Shown here: positions 10,078-21,331 of the stretch, piece after piece
Numbering within the stretch: position 1 is the first letter of the stretch
How the letters are laid out: every line of letters starts with the position of its first letter
The notes under the pieces: generated by a model
Told to the model about the DNA's origin: nothing
Database searches by the model: none
The model's input: the letters and a program-made list of their open reading frames with translations, nothing else
From: Cryptomeria japonica
Lineage: Eukaryota > Streptophyta > Pinopsida > Cupressales > Cupressaceae
Direction: 5' to 3'
Assembly (NCBI RefSeq): GCF_030272615.1
Contig: NW_026729151.1
Span: forward strand, 1 to 64,000
DNA length: 64,000 nucleotides
Position numbers and translations under genes: made by a program

Positions 10078-10662
10078 TTGGTGCTAACAATTGTGGATGG
10101 CTGGCGACTATATTTTAATATGGAGGACACCTTTTTCTTGATTATGCTAAGGCAACAAATAACATTTATGAGAAAATGCACTAACATAAGAATGAAAAAT
10201 ATTTTTAAATTTTATGCAGATATTTTCATTCAAATCAAGGAAATCCTTTTGGGTGAAGAGTTTTTGACAGCTATACATAGGTACAACACAAATATAGACA
10301 TTGTGTCAATGGTGGTGATGTATGTGTTGGAGTTGGGATGAAAAGAAGATTTTGAGTGGGTGTTGAAGGGTTGTGTGAAAAATGATTAGTTTCATGGTTT
10401 GCATTTGATGTTGGAAAGGGCAATTTTAGGGGCAGGGTTTATGCTTGCAGAGGTGGCTAAGGGCATAGATGAGAAGACTCCTCAATAACTAATGGAATTT
10501 ATTCATATCCATTGGGATTAGTTGATTCATTACATGTGTATGAAGGAACAATAACGAGCCAAAGGAAAGAGGAAGGTGGGGATAGAAGAAGAACCAGAAC
10601 CAAGATTCGAGATAAAAGACTAGTGGGTTAATGGGCCTTTGAAAGCATTGAGGAAGAAATGA
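10078..10662 (+). pseudogene. Decayed unknown protein gene, seven in-frame stops
   Basis: One frame of 195 codons reads as a coherent, charged protein but is broken by stops at 10339, 10387, 10486, 10519, 10552, 10621 and 10660. Segments include FYADIFIQIKEILLGEEFL, HRYNTNIDIVS, DFEWVLKGCVKND, FHGLHLMLERAILGAGFML, AEVAKGIDEKTP and the basic tail RAKGKRKVGIEEEPEP. Five of the stops (10387, 10486, 10519, 10552, 10621) are TAG/TAA where a single C-to-T change from a Gln codon suffices, as expected of methylated, deaminating repeats. All stops are shared with copy B. The family is unrecognised; a transposon-encoded protein is likeliest. Confidence 0.45.
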
Positions 10663-13600
10663 AAAGAAAATGATTCATTTTTATTTAAAACTTGTTTATG
10701 TAGTTACTTGATTGACTTTTATGATGGGACATATGAATTGTGATATTATCATCTCCTTGTTGTCTCCCTTGTTATCATTTGACAATGTGATATACCATGG
10801 GGTTATTGAGCTCTTTGGGGCCTATACCATGCAATGTGTTGTGAACCAGCCAATTCTAGTTGAGATGCTGTATTGTTTGTTTTTATGTTCACTACTCAGT
10901 GATTTATTATCATATTTTATTTGAATTAGATCCATCACACCCAAAAATATTTAGATGTTAGACAAAATTATTTGATGCACAAGAGGTATGCTAGTATCTA
11001 GGTATTTTTAATACATTATACTCTTACTTCTAGAGCCATTAGGATGAAAAATGATCTAGTTTAATTCAAATGGCATGATCCAGTTAGTTTAGGACATGCA
11101 TCACCCTTCATAGTCTATTATTGAGGTATATATATGCTCCTAGGAATAAAAGCTCCAAGGAAATATTCTATGAGATGCAATACTACTCAATTATTGGTCC
11201 TAAAAACAAATCATAATATACCAAAACTCTTGTGTCTACCAATTTAGAGAGAGAGGATGGCATGCCTCATGTTGATTGATAAAACATTTATTTAAAAATA
11301 GGATGAATTTGAGTGGGGAGGATATAATTTGGATGGAAAGGGATGTTCAAGATAGATTTGTAAATTTTTTGCTTCCACTTGGAGGTTTAATAATGATGAG
11401 GCTTTGCCCAAAATATCACACACATCATAGGAGAGGATCCAAAGGTTATTATGTTACTAAAATATTGCTCACATATAAAGAGAAATTGTATATTAATATG
11501 AATTAGTCCTTTGATAGTATGAAATACTACAAATTATGGTTATAGACACCACCATTAAAAGGAGACATGAATGTTAACTATTCAAACTAAAGGAGTTGTA
11601 GACACACAAATGAATTTAATTAGAAATTATATTCAAATTCATTATAGCTGAGGAATTATGGTTAACCTAGTTAAACAAATGCTATATATAAACTAATGTT
11701 AATCTATAAGTGAATTTAACTAAGACAATTTAAAGCTAATGTAGAACATTATATCTAAGAATTTATTCTTTCAAAATAAACTAATATTTTTGAAATACTA
11801 TCATGAAAATTAACAATTGAATACCTTTTCTTTGTCTATAATATGTTTGCATGTTTTCTTCATATAATTTTTATTTCATTTCTACTTAATGATATAAATC
11901 ACTCTTATTTTGCCTTATCTTTTTATTTCCCATCTCCTTATTTGTAAAAAAATAACTTAAAAATTCCTTTGCCAAAATTTTGATCTTGCAAAGTATCCCA
12001 ACAAAGAAAAAGTTTGAAAAAGAAAAAAATGAAAGCATTAGATATTGATGTTACAAATATATATTTAAAAAATTATAAATTTATCCTTTGTATGAAAAAG
12101 GGTATGCATGACAACATAAATGTCATTTTTTAACAATGTAGTGTACTATAAAAAATATATTATTGAGAGTTACATTTAAAATTTACAATTTAGTTATAGT
12201 TTTTTTTTAAATATTCAGAATCTACAAACAAAATCCCACAAATTAGTAGTTCATATCGTCTTGGAATTATTAACATTTTAGTTGGTATAGGTGTTAAAAA
12301 GTGAAGATTAAGTTAAAAAAATGATTTCGATGCCCAACATTGGCCAAAAAGTGGACCTCATTGTTATGTGATTATCCAAGTAGAGGTTTTAGGCTAGACG
12401 GCTAGACCTACTTGTCAACTATTCATGGGTCAACAAATATATCTAAACTCCAACCCTAATTTACCATTGAGTTCTTTAATTCTCTCACTCTAGCATAGGT
12501 TGGGTTGTATTTCTGAGCATTGTGCTCTAGACATTTTTGACATGAATCAAGTGGTATTTTGAATCTCCAAAGTTTGACATCTCTATAGCGTTCATCATGA
12601 GACTAATGGAATTATTGATGTTTGACTATTCTCATACATGAATATGGTGGCATGCCAAATATTTGAGCTCAAAAATTTCACTAGCATACACTAAAATAAA
12701 CTTGAACCCCAAACTCTCACAATTCTTAGAAATCAAGTAGGAAGAATTCCCAATATCTAAACTTTGACACCTCCCTAGCATGAGCTAGATAAAAAAAAAA
12801 TCCGAACCTTGACAATACTTAGGTATGAACCAGGCCACAATCCCAATGTGTGGTCCCTAATGTCTTACTAGCATGAATCAATCAAAAGTCTGAACCCCAA
12901 ATCTCTGTAAAAAGTCTTTCCATTAATATTTTAAATAGGACAGGAGAACAAATATACCATGTAATTTCTCATCAAACTTTTAAGGATTTTATATGAAATG
13001 GTTTCTATATTGACCTATTCTCCTCCCATAATTATCATAACTACACTCACAAATTATGTGTAATAATGTAGTTAGAGGTAAGGATTTACCATAAAATGAA
13101 AGATGATATGACATTGTCCAAGTACCTATAGAAAGGTCACAATTATAGCATTAGTTGTAACATCTCCACTTAGGTGTTTTTGGGTATTATTGCTAATAAA
13201 TTTATTTATATTTTTAATATTATTAGAGTTTCTAAACCCTAGGTAACCATTCAAAGTTATGTAGATTAGTAGTTTTATTAGTAGTCTTGTTACATTCTTT
13301 GAATGTATGCCTACTATTGACCTGTGAGAAACTTTGTATAATTCTTTTATATTATTAATGTAGGTACAAAAAATTTAATTCGAGTGAACATTACCATTTA
13401 GGACATCAATGATGATTTTTGAGTCTCATTCTAGGTTTGATTTGTTAAAGGAATATCTAGAATCTTGAAATATATCTAAAATCTAGAGGTAGGCTTTAGA
13501 GTCAAAAAAAAAAATTATGCATGTATCGCTTTGAAATATAGATCATATTCTCCTCTCTAGGTTACTTAGTTACAAATTATCTTAAATATTATATTTCTAC

Positions 13601-13840
13601 TCCTTAATAAAGATAAGCTACTTGATAGTTCAGAGTTGAACACCAAGTGAATTATGTTGAGGAGAATGCTCTATACAGACATTTTTAAAATATCTGTCAC
13701 TTTTATTCCACAAATTCTCTTATGAATTATTCTAGTACCGACTCTTCCAAATCTAGTTATGCTCATATATCTCGTATGTCTCGTTATCACTAAACCAATG
13801 ACCCTTCAATTGTTTCATGTACCTCATTCAATTATTTAAT
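10663..13840. other. Long stretch without a supported gene
   Basis: Two moderate plus-strand frames (10712-10924 and 11276-11506) are open in both copies but show no motif and may be debris of the decayed gene upstream. From 11500 to 13840 the sequence is AT-rich with no recognisable coding, RNA or transposon signal. Loose CTAGCATGA-type phrases recur between 12590 and 12890 without a clear period. Confidence 0.4.
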
Positions 13841-13844
13841 GATT

Positions 13845-14214
13845 TGTTAAAAGTCTTATGTTTCTTCTTCTACAACTAATATAATGTTCTCTTCTCCAAT
13901 AATATTATCTCATAGAGCCTATGAAATAAGCTCTAATTAATAGATTACAATAGAAATAAACAAGTGGAAGGATTCTCTGGCTAAAATACTAATGGTTGAA
14001 GCACGACAACTTTGTGAGCTTATGATTCGGTAAATAGTCTTATATTTCTTCTTTCATAAATAATCTAATGTTCTCTTCTCCGATAACCTTAATTAATATA
14101 TCCTATCACATTACTTATGGTTAATAGTTTATAATAGAAATAAACAAGTGGAAGGATGATCTAGCTAAAATACATAATACAAATGATGGAAGCAAGATGG
14201 TTTTGTTATCTTAT
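13845..14214. repeat. 184-bp diverged tandem repeat
   Basis: Two units (about 13845-14022 and 14029-14214) share GTCTTAT(G/A)TTTCTTCTT, AATGTTCTCTTCTCC and the block AATAGAAATAAACAAGTGGA. Period 184 by the first anchor. Both duplicates carry it. Confidence 0.75.
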
Positions 14215-14419
14215 GTTAAAATAGCAGAGAAAAAATTCTAAATTTGTGTAGTTGGTTTAGATTTAGAGGAGCTTTATATGGTTTAGATGAAAAATTGGAA
14301 CAAATATTAAGATATATAATTTTTATTTTAGATGGATCTTTTCAGCTGGTGTTCAATGCAATGTTTGTGTTCATGTAGTAAAAAAAATAGAGATTAATTT
14401 GTATTTTTTAAACAAATAT

Positions 14420-14437
14420 ATTTAAAATATCTAGATT
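14420..14437. repeat. SINE target-site duplication, left
   Basis: ATTTAAAATATCTAGATT, identical to 14719-14736. In copy B the left side has one A-to-G change. Confidence 0.85.
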
Positions 14438-14718
14438 TTTTTTTTTTTAATAATGCCTGGTAAACTTTTTAAAGTGACTAATGATGTTGGCATGACATGC
14501 CCTTCGGCTCTACGTGAAACTCTTTTGACCCAGAGCTATGAACCGATGAGGCCACAACCGGGGGACCTCATCCCCACACTTCACTTGTTCAGACCCGCAA
14601 GCAAAATGTCCCAGCGAAGACACAAGGCCTACGAGCACATTGGCCTGATAGGGGTTTGAACCTTGGTGATCGCTTCACAGACAAAGTGTTTTAACCGTGA
14701 CACTGCATCTCCAAAGAC
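14438..14718 (-). mobile_element. tRNA-derived SINE
   Basis: Read on the minus strand, the element starts near 14718 with a tRNA-like head. A box-A-like stretch lies around 14698-14710. A clear RNA polymerase III box B, GGTTCAAACCC, lies at 14652-14662 and is followed by a unique body. The element ends in an A-tail (T run on plus, 14438-14448). It is flanked by perfect 18-bp target duplications (14420-14437 and 14719-14736), as made by LINE-driven retroposition. The short plus-strand frame inside it is not a gene. Copy B has the same insertion at 54536-54816, so it predates the duplication. Confidence 0.85.
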
Positions 14719-14736
14719 ATTTAAAATATCTAGATT
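14719..14736. repeat. SINE target-site duplication, right
   Basis: Second copy of the 18-bp duplication, immediately outside the tRNA-like head. Confidence 0.85.
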
Positions 14737-14939
14737 ACTAACAGGTAGTTTCATGCATTTATATTAGTTTTTTGGTAATTAGAGTTAAAAATCATATACA
14801 ATAAATTTTTAAAATATAATAGCCTATCGCCAAATTTGTTGTTAGTTATTGTATCTATTATTATGACATGATGGATAGTTTCAAGTGACATGTAATTCCA
14901 TGCATTTAGATATTGTTTGGTCATAGTTAAAAATTATAT

Positions 14940-16290
14940 CATTGGTAATTTTTGAAGAATATAATACCCCATCCTCGAATTAGTTTTGATTGGAGGTAAA
15001 TAAGTTTTGCAGGGACTAGAGACCTTGTATAACAAGTTTTGAAGGGACCTGAAACCCTCAGATTTTTCATGGATCTGGAACCAACAAAGGAACATTTCTA
15101 AAAGATATAACAAAGACAATAAGCAGCCTAGGCACAATCACACAAGTTAGATCAAATGTTATAAAATATTGTAGCCATAGGAAACCAGATGCCAACCAAC
15201 CATTATAAATTAGGCAACACGCAGCAGGTTGGCCCAAACAAAGGCACAACAACAGTCAGTAAGCCTAAAAAACCAATAACGAGGGTATTATAGGTACCCT
15301 CAACCAGTAAGGGGTTTTTCTAGCACCCAAAACCTAAAGAAACATCATCAAACCACAAAGCAGAAAGCCTGTACCTAACCAAAACCAAAGAATGGCTAGA
15401 ATGGACCCTTTAAAACTATTAGAATCTAGCCTTACCGTGGGTTTTACAAGGCTCCCACAATTTGTGATAGTGGTTTTTATAAGGCTCCCACAACCAAAAG
15501 ATCCCAAAACCAAAAAAATCAGATCCATAAAGATAAGCATTGAGTAATAATATAGAATCAAGGGATTTTGAAAGGAACCCCAAACCTTCAAGTTGGGTTT
15601 TGAAGTGGCTCCCAAAACTAGTGGATTGAAGCCAAAAAGCCAGAACCAATGGCAAGTCATCGACCTTTTCTGCAACACTCCTCTCCACCTTAATAGGATA
15701 GGAACCCACCTCTATAGGGGTCAAGAAAAGGTATAGACCAACAGTAGAAGAAGCTTTGCTCCAAACACTAAAATAGTGTCCAACAACCAAGAAACAAGGC
15801 CACATAGCATAGCTGGACAAAAGGGTTTTAAGAAGGCTAACAAAACCTAAAACCAAAAGAGAGGCATAAACCAGTCAATCTCCAAGAATGCAAGAACCAC
15901 CCAATACTCCACCTCCATAGTAGAAAAGAGATAGAAACCCTGGAGAAAGGAGAAAGAAACATACAAACAACCAACCTAGAAAAATAGGGCAATAAAAGCC
16001 CCTAAAAGAATCCATCCCCCATCACTCAGCCAACCAATCTTCCCCTCAATAGAAGAGAGAAGCACCTCTATAGGATAGGATAAAAAAAAAAAGGAGAGAT
16101 GAAATCCAGAACCACAACAGAGATCCTCTTCAGAAAAATAATCACAAAAGAGCACCCACAACCCACAAAGTAGAACAACAGGGTCAAGCCCAACCCCCAC
16201 AGAGGAAGCAAAGACCACCATGGATAGAAGACATGGGAACATCTAGGAAAAAAAGATCCAAAATCCTATTAGATAGTTCAAATAACTGGA
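14940..16290. repeat. Region with dispersed GGTTTT..AAAACC motifs
   Basis: Less AT-rich than its neighbours and carries at least six degenerate copies of a motif of about 20-25 bp, roughly GGTTTTnnAAGGnnCCCnAAAACC: near 15005, 15034, 15310, 15443, 15472, 15565, 15594 and 15824. Each is partly palindromic. Minus-strand open frames here (15334-15856 and 15976-16242) are rich in F, L, W and G from the repeated composition and match no family. It may be untranslated sequence of an old retroelement. Both duplicates carry it. Confidence 0.45.
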
Positions 16291-16297
16291 AGACAAC

Positions 16298-17407
16298 TGA
16301 GAGCGGGGGGTGAACCAGTTGTCACAGATTACCAGAACATTTTAGCAATTAAAAAAATTAATACTAGAACCCAAAACATTAATACCGGAATGCTTAAACC
16401 AAATGTTGGAATAGCAGTTAAACCTATTAAGCCTAAATAATAATCAAAGAATAAATACCATCCACATGACACCGAGATTTATATGTGGACAACCCAGTAA
16501 AGGGAAAAACCATGGTGGGAAGCCTACCCATAGTCAAATGATACGTTTGCCGTAAGTATGTGAATTACAATTGAGAGGCCTATACTTGCAGGAAGGCCAA
16601 TAGCTTAGAGAGCAATTCTCATCACAAAAGGAGTCTCACTGACTACATAGAAATCCTAACTACAATTCAGAAGGACTGAACTACAAAGATAACATCTCCT
16701 ATTCGTGAGTACAGTTCTGAGTAAGCTCAATACCTGAGGACTAAATCCTTATCCTATACTATGATGATCTACAATGAGATCTTACATCATATATACAAAC
16801 CCTCAGCCATAAACAATGAGGTCGGCCATTAGACAATAAACCAATTACATAATTACAAAAAATGTCAGCCTTAGACCAAACAAACAATATCCAACACATA
16901 AGACATCGCAGAAATACATCGAGAGGTCCAATCCACATGTTACATTAAGTCGGTCCATAACCTAGATCAATCGGGACCCAATATAGGTCAACACGCTAAA
17001 GAAATGATCTCCATTTGCCAAGTCTCGAACATGATCACCATCAGCATTCTGAATCTCCACCAGAAGTTGTACCGACACCACTTATGCATATCATTAAAGA
17101 TCTTCATCAAAAGCTTTGTCGGTGAACCCTCGTCGGAACCACAAGCCGAGCTTCCAAGAAAGCAGGATAACATCCAACCACCAGAACAAAACCAACTGAC
17201 TGAATATGAACATGAGTAGCATGAATAAGACAATTCCATAACCAAACCATACCGGAGCATACCAGATCATGCCAGATCCAAACCAACCACAAATCACTCA
17301 ACCTACTGAGACCATAAGGGTGTCAGTAAAGCATCCAAACAGCTAGTGTTGACATCAATGACAAAAACTCAATGCAACACATAATCTATTCCTCCAAATG
17401 GCCAACA
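16298..17407 (-). repeat. 3' LTR of the truncated copia element
   Basis: Bounded by TG at 16298 and CA at 17406-17407 on the plus strand; on the minus strand it starts TGTTGGCC. A purine-rich tract (AATGGGGGAGAT on minus) sits directly outside the right boundary. No second copy exists in this unit, so the boundaries are inferred from the TG..CA rule and the tract. Copy B LTR: 56396-57506. Confidence 0.65.
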
Positions 17408-17420
17408 ATCTCCCCCATTG
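17408..17420 (-). other. Polypurine tract of the copia element
   Basis: Reads AATGGGGGAGAT on the minus strand immediately before the LTR start TGTTGG; the plus-strand primer site in copia replication. Confidence 0.65.
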
Positions 17421-17769
17421 GCATTGATGGCCACACTAGATGTGAAAAACATCTAAGTACCAAGAAATGACAAACAAGTCTCCACCAATGGAAGAAAACC
17501 AACAATCTCCCACTCAAAAATATAGCAATGAATTTCTGAAACAAAAACCAAACTTCCCTTGTGAATGATATCTCTATAAAGCTCTGAATTACACATATAT
17601 ATTTGCCCCTAATTTTTCTTTTTCACATGAATATCTCTCTCCCTTTGACATAAATGCTAGAAATCTGACAAAAAAATTCAAAGAAAAAACATAAACCACT
17701 GAATCACAAAGTTGACTACTCCTCTTGAGCAGTAGCATCCCCACATCAGTGCCAGAATGAAAAATATCT

Positions 17770-18585
17770 CTAGTAATGCATTCCGGACTTATGCCAAAAA
17801 TCATCAAAGTTCCCTATCAGAGGGGCAAAATCCCCTAACCTATCTCTCAGGTACTCAAATAGTTCTTTAGGCAAAAGTTTAGTGAAAATATCAAAAATCT
17901 GCTCTTTAGTGTTCACATAAACGAGTCTAACTTCATTTTCTTCCACCTTCTCCTTCAAAAAGTTATACTTGATATATATTTGCTTTGTCAGAGAGTGATA
18001 TACCAGATTCTTTGATATGTCAATAGCAGCAGAGTTATCACACTGAATAACTACCAGTCCAGTGCAATGCACTTTGATATCCTTCAACATTTTCTTCATC
18101 CATAAAACCTATGTATAGTTAGTAGCAGCAACAACATACTCAGTTTCAATAGTAGATAAAGAAGTACATGAGTGTTTCTTGCTGATCCATGAAACCAACT
18201 TCTTTCCAAGAAAGAAATCTCCAATAGAAGTACTTTTCTAGTCATCAACATCTCCAGCCCAATCAGCATCTGTATATGCACATAAAGTAAATTCATCATC
18301 CTTAGGGTACCACAAATAATATTCTGATGTACTTTGCAAGTATCTAAAAATCCCTTTCACCGCACTCTCATGATTTTCTCTAGGATCACTCTGAAATCTA
18401 GATGCAATACAAACAACATTCATTATGTTAGGCCTAGTTTGAGTCAAAAAAAGTAGACCTCCAATCATAGATTTGTATCTTGTAGGATTTATTGGTGCAG
18501 AAACATCTTTCCTTGTCAATTTCTCACTTGTAATCATAGGAGTACTTACCGGTTTAGAATCTCCCATACCAAATTTCTTCAACAA
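17770..18585 (-). pseudogene. Copia RNase H domain (broken)
   Basis: 18238-18585 gives KPVSTPM, RYKSMIGGLLFLTQTRPNI, FRYLQST and YTDADWAGDVDD, where DADWAG holds a catalytic Asp. After a TAG it resumes in another frame with the E-containing stretch, and 17770-18099 ends VIQCDNSAAIDISKN, HSLTKQIYIKYNFLKEKV and TKEQIFDIFTKLL. The order and motifs are those of copia RNase H. At least one stop and a frame change make it non-functional. Confidence 0.85.
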
Positions 18586-18638
18586 TTCCCTAGTATACTT
18601 AGTTTTATAGATGAAAATACCTTTGCCAGTCTAAGTAA

Positions 18639-19320
18639 TCACAAACCTAAGAAAAAATTCATTTCCCCAATCATAGACATTTCAAATTCCTTCTCCATAT
18701 TCTTAGAAAATTCCATGCATAGCTTATCTTCACCTCGAAAAATGATGTCATCAACAAATACTTCACTAATTAGTATATCATCATGAGTGATCTTATAATA
18801 TAAATTATTGTTTACATTACCCTTAGTAAAACCAAGCTTCAAAATATATTTATCCAACCTTGCATGCCAAGCTCTAAGTGCCTATTTCAACCCATATAAA
18901 GCTTTCCTTAACCTACAAACCATGTTTCTATCATCTGATAGTGAAAAAACATCAGGTTGCTCAATATAAACTTCCTCATCAAGATCCCCATTCAAAAATG
19001 CACACTTAACATCCATTTGATAAACCTTGTAGTTTTTATGGGCAGCATAGGCAAGAAATAATCTTACAACTTCAATCCTAGCTACAGGTGCAAAAGTATC
19101 ACCATTATCAATTCCTTCCTTATAAGAATATCCTTTACAAATAAATCTATCCTTATTCCTTACAATTTGACCATCCTCATTCAATTTATTCCTAAAAACC
19201 CATTTAGTTCCAATGACATTCTTATTTTTAAGTCAGGGAACCAAAGTTCATGTGTTATTTTTTGCAATTTAATCTAATTCTTCTTCCATAAATTTCAACC
19301 AATATTCATCTTTACATGCC
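18639..19320 (-). pseudogene. Copia reverse transcriptase (RVT_2, broken)
   Basis: From the right: EYWLKFMEEELD, a stop, then NVIGTKWVFRNKLNEDG, DTFAPVARIEVVRLFLAYAA, QMDVKCAFLNGDLDEEVYIEQP and LRKALYGLK. A stop follows, then LYYKITHDDILISEVFVDDIIF. The catalytic YVDD box is FVDD here; the first Asp (QMDVK) is kept. Several stops, including one replacing Trp in the NNTWTLVP motif, show decay. Most of this domain is deleted from copy B. Confidence 0.88.
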
Positions 19321-19639
19321 TCAATTACCGATATCGGTTCAACTTGAGAAATTAAACATACCTCATTAGTTGTCAGTCTTCTTTTCATCACTCCATTGTT
19401 CTTATTGCCAATGATCTAATTTTCTGAATGATTCAATCTCACATACCTAGGAGTCCTCTGACTCTCTGTTCCTCTTCCCGGTTCTTCAGTTACTGCAGAA
19501 TTTTCTGATACTGCCGGAGTAACTGGTTCAACACTCTGTTCTGGTAAAGGTGCTACCAGTTCAAATATAATCATTTCCATCACTAGGTCCTTCTCATAAA
19601 CTCTAATTTGACCTCTATTAAGCCCACCCACCTTGATAT

Positions 19640-20277
19640 TAGCACTCTCCAGAATTCTCTGGAATCTCTTGCTATAACATCTATATGGCTTGCTTTCATT
19701 AGAATAACTAAGAAATATGCCTTCATCACATCTAGGATCAAATTCTCCATTGATATCATCTCCCCTGATATAACATTAATGCCAAAGATTATGAAATACT
19801 TAATTGTAGGTGTATTTCCAAACCATAATTCATAAGGTGTCTTATCGGTTTCTCCTTTGATATGTGTACTATGTTGAGTGTATAAACTGTTGTTCTTACT
19901 GCTTCTCTCCAGTAGATATGAGATAGACTGCATTCCATCATCATTGTTCTAGAAGCATCCAAGATATTTTTGTTATTCCTTTCCACAACTCTATTTTGCT
20001 GAGGTGTTCGAGGAGCAGAAAATTGTCTCCTTATACCATGCTTCTCACAAAAGTTATTAAACTTGTCGGATGTAAATTCTCCACCATGGTCCAATCTCAA
20101 ACATTTAATCTTCAATCTTGTCTCAATTTCTACTTTAGCCTTAAAGATTTTAAACATTTCAAATGCTTCATATTTCTCCCTTAGAAAAGTAACCCACATC
20201 ATTCTAGAATAATCATCAATGATTAGCATAAAATATCTATCCCGTTGAAAAAATTTAACTCTAGTAGGGTCACACAA
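19640..20277 (-). pseudogene. Copia integrase core (broken)
   Basis: Contains LIIDDYSRMMWV (first Asp), KCLRLDHGGEFTS (second Asp) and FSAPRTPQQNRVVERNN (Glu), so all three DDE residues remain. It continues with ARTMM-like and PYELWFG motifs in a second frame to about 19640. Frame changes near 19790-19930 break it. Copy B loses everything after VVE. Confidence 0.85.
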
Positions 20278-20528
20278 ATCAGTATGAATAAGATCAAGAA
20301 CATCATTTGATTTATCTTGTATACTCCTAAAGAGGTTCTGGCATGTTTACCCATTTGACATTCTTTACATACCGTATTATAGGGCTTCACAATCTTAGGT
20401 ATATCTCTAACTTCCTTAGTTGAACTGATGTTTACAATGCAATAAAAATTCACATGACATAGCCTCTTATTCCATAGCCAACTCTCATCAATTTGTGCAA
20501 TCAAACATGCCTTCTCACTGGAATTCAA
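20223..20528 (-). pseudogene. Copia GAG-pre-integrase domain
   Basis: WLWNKRLCHVNFYCIVNIS, VRDIPKI and VCKECQMGKHARTS carry the His and CxxC of the integrase N-terminal zinc region, in the usual place between protease and integrase core. Overlaps the integrase frame by about 55 bases in a different frame, consistent with a frameshift in a once-continuous polyprotein. Confidence 0.85.
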
Positions 20529-20549
20529 ATGAAATATATTACCTTTTGT

Positions 20550-20960
20550 CTATGTACCAATTGTAATCTCCAAACTAGATGTATTAATGATTTTGTATTT
20601 TCTACCCTTGAACTGTAATTGAAATCCCTTATCCACCAATTGTCCTACACTCAAATAATTATGCCTCAAACCTTCAACATAATAAACATTGCCAATATTG
20701 GTCTTACCATCCAATGATATAGTTCCTTTTCCTTTGATCATACATGCTTTGTTATCTCCAAATCTAACCGGACCGCCATCAAATTCTTGCAAAGATAGAA
20801 ACTTCCCTTTATCACCAGTCATATAATGTGAAAAACCACTGTCAATTACCCATTCATCCTTGTCTTCAATTTTAGCAGCAAGTGCCTTCTCTTCAAGTAC
20901 ATTCTCTTCTAGTGCCAAAACATCTTCCCTGATAGCCAGAAACACCCATTCCTTCCCATT
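20550..20960 (-). pseudogene. Copia protease domain
   Basis: EWVIDSGFSHYMTGDK is the aspartic protease site (DSG, with the usual CSHHMTG slightly altered), followed by GGPVRFGD, IKGKGTISLDG and YVEGLRHNYLSVGQL. The frame runs to the truncation point near 20960; no gag zinc knuckle lies beyond it. Copy B differs by only a few residues. Confidence 0.87.
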
Positions 20961-21331
20961 GTCGGTGGACTAGTATGTGTAATCGAAAACCATGATTGGA
21001 AGATCCTAAGAGTGCTAGGGAAGCATTTGGGTAAAGAAACAAATAATGACTTGTAGAATCTCAAGTGGCTTTTCTTGGTTTGAGAGCAAGTAGGAAATTA
21101 GGATTTTAGAGAATTCACTAGGAAGGAGATTCAAATTTGGTTGTTAATTCCATCCAAGCATGTCAAGAGCATAATTGGAAATTAGATGCACATCTTTTTC
21201 AAATTGTGACATAAGTTATTGGAAGAGTACATCATATCTCTCATCTATAGGGAGGGCAATGAGAATGTAGACACAATTGCCAAAGTGACAATTGATTTAT
21301 TCTTTTGTTAACTTAGGGTTATCCCCACAAC
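20958..21331 (+). pseudogene. RNase H-like (RVT_3) relic next to the copia truncation
   Basis: The plus strand reads VGGLVCVIENHDWKIL, then LGKETNND; a frame change follows, then ESQVAFLGLRASRKLGF, EGDSNLVVNSI and NWKLDAHLFQIV; another change, then YREGNENVDTIAK. These are successive blocks of the plant RVT_3 RNase H domain (GxGxVIRxxxGxxL, TNNxAE, EGDS, REGNxxAD). It keeps the EGDS Asp that the 9.6-kb relic lost, but has at least four stops and two shifts. It begins exactly where copia homology ends, so the two are joined or nested. Confidence 0.7.

Larger units (their letters stand above)
16298..20960 (-). mobile_element. Ty1-copia element, 5'-truncated
   Basis: On the minus strand the order is protease, GAG-pre-integrase, integrase core, reverse transcriptase, RNase H, polypurine tract, 3' LTR. 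This is the copia (not gypsy) order. Gag, primer-binding site and 5' LTR are missing: homology stops near 20960, where an unrelated RNase H relic starts. Frames are broken by several stops and shifts, so the element is dead. The variable region between integrase and RT (19320-19640) is low in conserved motifs. Confidence 0.9.

Noticed and set aside
14453-14659. 68-codon plus-strand frame
   Set aside because: It runs antisense through the SINE, whose ends are fixed by target duplications.
14640-14715. Possible tRNA gene on the minus strand
   Set aside because: Box B is good but no cloverleaf with acceptor and anticodon stems can be drawn; it is the tRNA-like head of the SINE.
15334-17301. Overlapping minus-strand open frames rich in Leu, Phe, Trp and Gly
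   Set aside because: They lie in the motif-repeat region and the copia LTR, overlap each other in different frames, and resemble no family; composition explains them.
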